Below are positions 6,270 through 9,853 of a DNA stretch of 9,853 bases, one piece after another. Source of the stretch: Alphaproteobacteria bacterium (GTDB lineage Bacteria; Pseudomonadota; Alphaproteobacteria; Rhodobacterales; Rhodobacteraceae); NCBI GenBank assembly GCA_024277955.1, contig JAJRUE010000284.1:1-9853 (forward strand). The letters run 5' to 3'. The notes beneath the pieces were generated by a model. That model worked only from the letters and a program-made list of their open reading frames with translations, did no database searches and had not been told where the DNA came from. A program made the position numbers and the translations under genes. Positions within the stretch are counted from its first letter, which is position 1, and each line of letters starts with the position of its first letter.

Positions 6270-6299
6270 TTGCCGAAAAAAATAGGCCCGCGGTAATGT
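6270..6299 (+). promoter_or_regulatory. Candidate promoter of the coiled-coil/AAA operon
   Basis: TTGCCG (6270-6275) and TAATGT (6294-6299) are separated by 18 bases and read toward the coiled-coil gene. The match to the housekeeping sigma-70 consensus is only partial. A second -10-like sequence, TATATG, occurs at 6319-6324 with no good -35. Both overlap or flank the palindrome at 6292-6318, so a repressor bound there would block either one. Confidence 0.35.
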
Positions 6300-6318
6300 A
6301 AAGTCGATTTACATTACC
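6292..6318. promoter_or_regulatory. Operator-like perfect inverted repeat
   Basis: GGTAATGTAAA (6292-6302) and TTTACATTACC (6308-6318) are exact reverse complements separated by GTCGA, giving a 27-base dyad. It is AT-rich in a GC-rich genome, lies 40 bases before the coiled-coil gene start and overlaps both candidate -10 elements. Arm length and spacing suit a dimeric helix-turn-helix regulator (TetR, GntR or MarR type; not determinable). No regulator gene is in the window. It is a poor terminator, since the stem is AT-rich and no T run follows. Confidence 0.75.
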
Positions 6319-6345
6319 TATATGGGCACCAGTGGTTGATGATCG

Positions 6346-6352
6346 AAGGGAG
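6346..6352 (+). promoter_or_regulatory. Ribosome binding site fixing the coiled-coil protein start
   Basis: AAGGGAG lies five bases before the ATG at 6358. The in-frame GTG at 6352-6354 overlaps this site and so cannot be the start, which removes two residues from the longest reading. Confidence 0.75.
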
Positions 6353-6357
6353 TGTCC

Positions 6358-7434
6358 ATGTCCGATTTCGAAGAGAAGATTCGCAAGAGCAAGGAAGAAG
6401 TGGTCGAGGCTCAGGCGAAGATTTCCGAGATAACCAGCCGGATCGAAGCGGCCCGGTCCCGGCTCGAAGCCGGCGAAGATATCGCGTTCGACATCGAAAA
6501 CGCCACGCTGGAGGACGTGCATGCCCATACCGAGGCGATGAACGCCAATATCGCCGAACTGATCATGGGGCTCGATGACGTAACTGCCGGATTTTCCCGC
6601 GATTTCGACGAATTGCGCAACAAGACCGGCTGGGAAAGCTTTGTCGGCATTTTTGCCCGCGGCAAGGCCGAGGCGATGCGCCAGGAACGACTGCGCACCG
6701 CATCGATCGACGACAAGCTGCAGGATCTGATCAGCAAATCCGATACCATCGTCACCCTTCTGCAAGGCCAGCTGGACGAGCTGAACCGGCAAAAGGAACG
6801 CGTCGAAACCAACCTGACCGCGACGCTGGACGAACGCGAAGCGACGGTGGCGGCGCTGGAAGGGCTGCGCGAAGAAATCTTGGCGATGGACCCGAAGCTG
6901 ATCGAACTGGAAAACCGGATCAGCGTCGAACAGGACGCCGCCGCGCGCACCAAGCTGGAAAGCGAACTGGCGGCGCTCAATGCCGAATACAACGAAAAGG
7001 TGCAGGCCGAACAGGTGATGCTGGCGAAAAGCCAGACGTTGGAACGCTATATCGAACAGGGCAAGACCTGGGTCGACAGCCTGCAGAACCAGGCCGCCAC
7101 CCAGATGGTGCTGATCAACAAGCTGCAGACCGATACCAAGCAGCGCGTCGTGCTCTATGACGCGCTGTCGAAATCGCTGAAAACCGCCCAGCAACAGGAC
7201 GTGGCCCACAAGATCAACGAGATCGGCGTCAAGACCGATCAGGAAGCCCAGGCGGCGATGGCCGGTATCGGCGTGGCCACCAACACGCGCATGGCCGAAA
7301 TGCTCGAAGCCCACGGCGATCAGATGGTCTTTGCCCGCAAGGTGCTGGAACAAAAGGCAAAAGCCGATGAACGCTTTGCCCGCCGGTTCCAGGAAATCGT
7401 CGAGAAACACGACAAGAACCTCTATGGGGCCTAG
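6358..7434 (+). CDS. Coiled-coil protein, possibly distantly TelA-like, first gene of the AAA module
   Basis: This 358-residue, Glu/Lys/Gln-rich protein is almost wholly alpha-helical, with no signal peptide and no membrane segment. Heptad-like coiled coil is evident at about 5-40, 115-230 and 240-290. A short non-coil block, TGWESFVGIFARGKAEAM (90-107), precedes the main coil. The order of elements (that block, coil, LERYIEQ at 228-234, then QNQAATQMVLINKLQ at 243-257) recalls TelA/toxic-anion-resistance proteins, in which a similar FxxxFG-like block and an LExR...Q..LI segment occur. The resemblance was judged by eye and is weak, so I would annotate it as coiled-coil only. It heads an apparent operon with an unknown protein and an AAA+ ATPase and may be the ATPase's substrate, adaptor or scaffold (inference). 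The AT-rich palindrome upstream suggests repressor control. The next gene starts directly after the TAG stop. Confidence 0.85.
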   Translation: MSDFEEKIRKSKEEVVEAQAKISEITSRIEAARSRLEAGEDIAFDIENATLEDVHAHTEAMNANIAELIMGLDDVTAGFSRDFDELRNKTGWESFVGIFARGKAEAMRQERLRTASIDDKLQDLISKSDTIVTLLQGQLDELNRQKERVETNLTATLDEREATVAALEGLREEILAMDPKLIELENRISVEQDAAARTKLESELAALNAEYNEKVQAEQVMLAKSQTLERYIEQGKTWVDSLQNQAATQMVLINKLQTDTKQRVVLYDALSKSLKTAQQQDVAHKINEIGVKTDQEAQAAMAGIGVATNTRMAEMLEAHGDQMVFARKVLEQKAKADERFARRFQEIVEKHDKNLYGA

Positions 7435-8589
7435 GTGAGCGCGCCGGGCGACAACAGCGTCAAGGACGCGCTGATGCGCGACCAGGTGGGGCTGAGCGAC
7501 AGTTTCGCCGCGCGCCGCTATTTCCGTAAGTTCGACCGGATCACCCGCCGGCTGATCGACGTGGCCGACACCATGAGCGCCGGCGGCAGCTATTCGCGCG
7601 CCGATCACCGGGTGATCCGGGACTACCTGGTCGCGCTGTCGCGCAGCTTCGAAGCGCTGTCGATGAAATATCTGCTGACCGGTCGGCCCGGCGCGCGGCT
7701 TGCCGGGGCGCTGGAAATCGATGTCGAGGAAAGCGGCTTTCCGGTGGCGCGCGAACTGATGACCATGGCCAATGACGCCCAGCAGGCCGACCGCCACCTG
7801 CGCGGCACGCCCGATGCGCAAAGCCTGCTGGACGACATGATCCGGACCATCGTCGGCGAACGGCGGATGCCGACGCGGGCGCAATATGCGATGTCGCAGC
7901 GGCTGTATTACCAGGCGCTCAAGCGTGGCGGGCTGTTCTGGGCCCAGAACGACCCCGAGGCGATCTGGATCGAAGCGCAATCCAACGACAAGCGCCGGCG
8001 CTACACGCTGCACTGGGCGGTCTATGACAGCCAGGTGAACCTGCCGACCATCTACCTGATGGATCTGGACGATACCGGCCGGCGCGCCCTGCCCACCGAC
8101 CAGGACCGTTGGCCCGAAGCGCAAGCGCATCTGATGGCGCAATCGGTGGCCGGGCTCAAGCTTTTGACGATCGCGCGCGGCTTTGACAGCGACTTTGACG
8201 ACCTGCACCCCAAGCGCCTGCGCCGCATCCACATCGGGCCGATGTATTCCAGCGCCTTTACCCGCCAGTCGGGGCCGATCCGCCAGGTTCTGGAACAGGC
8301 CCGCGCCCCCGAGGGTGAAGACTGGACGCTGGCCTGGACGTTGGAAGACCTGGAAAGCGAACGGGTCACCCATGAAAAAAAGGGCTGGTTTTCGATGGTC
8401 GAGCGCGAGGTTTTCGCGCTGGATCCGTTTTCCGGGCGCGGCGTGGACACCGGCGCCACCCGCACCGAGCGCGCCGTGATCCTGCCCGAACGCCCCTACC
8501 AGGCGCTGGTCGAGCTGGACCCGCCGGGGTTTCGCGATGTGCGCAAGTTCGTAGTCAGCCCTTCGGGGCAGGTGCTGAGTTACAGGTGA
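7435..8589 (+). CDS. Protein of unknown function, second gene of the AAA module
   Basis: This encodes 384 residues from the GTG at 7435, which directly abuts the preceding TAG; GGGG at 7426-7429 is a modest ribosome site. ATG at 7474 has AAGGA at seven-base spacing and is a serious alternative (371 residues). I recognise no family. The N-terminal half (about 20-165) is helical and basic, with SFAARRYFRKFDRITRRLID (22-41). The C-terminal half is probably alpha/beta, with GGLFWAQNDPEAIWIEAQ (165-182), a YTLHWAVYDSQ strand (190-200) and PTIYLMDLDD (204-213). GWFSMVEREVFALDPFSGRG (317-336) looks like a conserved surface loop. There is no signal peptide, membrane segment, Cys-based metal site or nucleotide motif. 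It is probably a cytoplasmic partner of the flanking coiled-coil protein and ATPase, because the stop/start junction implies translational coupling. Function remains open. Confidence 0.85.
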   Translation: MSAPGDNSVKDALMRDQVGLSDSFAARRYFRKFDRITRRLIDVADTMSAGGSYSRADHRVIRDYLVALSRSFEALSMKYLLTGRPGARLAGALEIDVEESGFPVARELMTMANDAQQADRHLRGTPDAQSLLDDMIRTIVGERRMPTRAQYAMSQRLYYQALKRGGLFWAQNDPEAIWIEAQSNDKRRRYTLHWAVYDSQVNLPTIYLMDLDDTGRRALPTDQDRWPEAQAHLMAQSVAGLKLLTIARGFDSDFDDLHPKRLRRIHIGPMYSSAFTRQSGPIRQVLEQARAPEGEDWTLAWTLEDLESERVTHEKKGWFSMVEREVFALDPFSGRGVDTGATRTERAVILPERPYQALVELDPPGFRDVRKFVVSPSGQVLSYR

Positions 8590-8624
8590 GATGATGGGGG
8601 AATTTCTGCGCAGCGGCAAAGGTT

Positions 8625-8642
8625 GGCGCCGGTTTTGGCGCC
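8625..8642 (+). repeat. Hairpin in the gap before the ATPase gene (GGCGCC pair)
   Basis: The sequence TTGGCGCCGG occurs twice in tandem here, separated by two T. Because GGCGCC is self-complementary, the two copies (8625-8630 and 8637-8642) can pair around a GGTTTT loop. It starts 35 bases after the stop codon of the second module gene. Confidence 0.45.
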
Positions 8643-8646
8643 GGGG

Positions 8647-8669
8647 CAATCCGCTTGGGAAGCGGATTG
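8647..8669 (+). terminator. 10-bp hairpin in the gap before the ATPase gene
   Basis: CAATCCGCTT (8647-8656) and AAGCGGATTG (8660-8669) form a perfect 10-bp stem with a GGG loop, followed by AATTT. With the GGCGCC hairpin just upstream it may attenuate read-through from the first two genes into the ATPase gene, or stabilise the 3' end of the upstream message. The following T run is only three bases, so full termination is unlikely. Confidence 0.45.
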
Positions 8670-8675
8670 AATTTG

Positions 8676-8716
8676 ATGCCTCCGGCGGGGATATTTTTGG
8701 ACAGAAGAAGCGGGGG
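8676..8716 (+). repeat. Interspersed intergenic repeat, copy B
   Basis: This is the second copy of the element at 1061-1100, here on the plus strand: ATGCCTCCGGCGGGG, then ATATTTTT, then CAGAAGAAG and a G-run. The shared GCCTCCGGCGGG core, T-run and AGAAGAA are in the same order and nearly the same spacing. It ends five bases before the ATPase ATG, so its terminal G-run (GGGGGA, 8712-8717) may double as that gene's ribosome site. Confidence 0.6.
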
Positions 8717-8721
8717 ACGGC

Positions 8722-9853
8722 ATGAACCTGCCCGTCGATCAGATGGAGCTGCGCGAAGAGGATATTCGCAAGCATTACCCGGCGGCGGCTGCGATGCTCG
8801 AAGGGTTCGAACATGCGCCGCGCATTGCCAAGGCGGGGGATGTGGCGGCGGCTCAGCCGCGCTCTCCGGGGATTGGCGGGGGCAGTCGGCGGCGGTTTCG
8901 CTCTACCACGCCGGGGCTGGTGACGCGCTCGGTGGCGCGCCCCGACGGGGTGCATCTGGTTGACCGGATCGAGGCCGTCGATGGCGACGATCCGCTGGTG
9001 TCGCCGACCCAGGCCGCCGCCATGCAGGCGCTGCGCCGCGGTCTGGCGATTGCGCTGGCGGTGGGCGAAAGCTTTGCCGAGGCGACCGGGCTGGTGGATC
9101 TGAAGCGCGAAAACCTGGAAAACCGGCTGCCGGCGTCGAGATCGGTCGAGTTTTCCGAGCTGCTGGAGGCCGAGGCGCTGGCGGTTCTTTACAGTTTCGC
9201 CAACGCGACCGCGTTCCTGCTGGCGCCGTCTGCCGCCGATGTCAGCGTTGAAGTCGGCGCGCTGGAAGAGGTGCTGGCCGATAATGCGCTGCTGGCGCTG
9301 CATGGCGCCCTGTGGGAGCTGGACCGCAACCTGGCCCGCCATGCCAGCGACGAGGCCCGGCTGATCGCCACCATCCTGGCCGAGTGCGAACAGTTGATGG
9401 AAAAGGTGGCGCTCAGGGCGCAGAACGCGGCGCGCACCGGCGCCTTTGCCGGGGCGCGGTTCCACATCGAGGCGGACGATCTGACGCTGGCCGGCTTTGC
9501 GCCTGCGCGCCGGGCGCGGTCGAGCGCGCTGGTGATGAGCTTCAAGAAGCCGAATGAGGTCGTCGGCAACCATATCGCGAAATACCAGGCGATGAAGCTG
9601 GCCAAGATGCTGATGGCCTATGACTTTGAACGCAAGCTCAACCCCTTTGCCGAGCTGGGCGGGTTCATCTTTACCTTCATGGGCGACGGGCTGCCGGGCA
9701 CCGGCAAGACGTTGCTGATCCAGATGATGGCCGGGCTGATCAACGACTATTGCCAGAACGCCGGCTATGCCTTTCGCTATCAGAATTTCTCGATCGACCA
9801 GATCGACAGCTACCAGGGCAAGTCGGGGCAGAATGCCCGCGCCTTCATCGACA
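8722..9853 (+). CDS. AAA+ ATPase of the classical (Cdc48/FtsH-like) clade, 3' end outside window
   Basis: The frame is open from the ATG at 8722 to the window edge, giving 377 residues with no stop. GGGGGA lies four bases before the start. Walker A is GLPGTGKT (323-330). The segment SYQGKSGQNARAFI (363-376) matches the pore-loop-2/region-of-homology pattern of classical AAA proteins (the G-E-S-E-K-N-V-R type), downstream of a pore-loop-1 region around NFSIDQ. Walker B, sensor and arginine-finger residues lie beyond the edge. The roughly 310-residue N-terminal region has no recognised domain. It has a flexible Gly/Arg-rich patch (48-61), then mostly helices (95-235), including a moderately hydrophobic AVLYSFANATAFLLAP (154-169). 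Such ATPases usually work as hexamers that remodel or unfold a partner, here perhaps the coiled-coil protein (inference). The 132-base gap upstream holds two hairpins and a repeat, so its level may be set separately. Confidence 0.88.
   Translation, partial: MNLPVDQMELREEDIRKHYPAAAAMLEGFEHAPRIAKAGDVAAAQPRSPGIGGGSRRRFRSTTPGLVTRSVARPDGVHLVDRIEAVDGDDPLVSPTQAAAMQALRRGLAIALAVGESFAEATGLVDLKRENLENRLPASRSVEFSELLEAEALAVLYSFANATAFLLAPSAADVSVEVGALEEVLADNALLALHGALWELDRNLARHASDEARLIATILAECEQLMEKVALRAQNAARTGAFAGARFHIEADDLTLAGFAPARRARSSALVMSFKKPNEVVGNHIAKYQAMKLAKMLMAYDFERKLNPFAELGGFIFTFMGDGLPGTGKTLLIQMMAGLINDYCQNAGYAFRYQNFSIDQIDSYQGKSGQNARAFID

Noticed and set aside
8655..8963. Plus-strand open frame of 102 codons at the start of the ATPase gene
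   Set aside because: It is out of frame with the ATPase; it begins within the 8647-8669 hairpin and has no ribosome site.
6157..9573. Minus-strand open frame of 1138 codons opposite the whole coiled-coil/AAA module
   Set aside because: It is antisense to three well-supported genes; the translation is Arg/Gln/His/Gly-rich with no domain, typical of shadow frames in high-GC DNA, and it crosses gene borders and the operator.

Overview
The window is about two-thirds GC, densely coded, and looks like chromosomal DNA of an alphaproteobacterium, most likely a Rhodobacterales/Rhodobacteraceae member. The reasons are codon use, the RpoH-type promoter plus ROSE-like leader in front of an Hsp20 gene, the ECF sigma–VWA gene pair, the form of the succinate-semialdehyde dehydrogenase, and a short interspersed intergenic repeat present twice. 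There is no tRNA, rRNA, insertion sequence, phage gene or CRISPR array. No gene-free stretch exceeds 300 bases; the longest is 6124-6357.

Left part (1-1107): the 3' end of a trypsin-like serine protease gene, then a monocistronic hsp20 gene. The hsp20 gene has a recognisable heat-shock promoter (369-395), a three-hairpin leader (402-488) whose last hairpin covers the Shine-Dalgarno in the manner of a ROSE RNA thermometer, and a rho-independent terminator. Heat would thus act twice, on transcription and on translation.

Middle part (1108-6123), all on the minus strand: an ECF sigma factor gene overlaps by four bases (ATGA) a gene for a membrane-anchored VWA-domain protein, which occupies the place where an anti-sigma factor gene is expected. 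Upstream of that lie a GabD-type aldehyde dehydrogenase gene, followed by two strong back-to-back hairpins, and a gene for a small exported protein of unknown function.

Right part (6124-9853), plus strand: a divergent intergenic region with a perfect 11-bp inverted repeat (operator-like) precedes an apparent three-gene operon. It encodes a 358-residue coiled-coil protein (possibly distantly TelA-like), a 384-residue soluble protein of no recognised family, and a classical AAA+ ATPase cut off by the window edge. The first two genes abut (TAG then GTG). Before the ATPase gene there is a 132-base gap holding two hairpins and the second copy of the interspersed repeat. This uncharacterised ATPase/coiled-coil module under a palindromic operator is the best candidate in the window for an undescribed system. 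The function of the module and the identity of the regulator cannot be read from this sequence.
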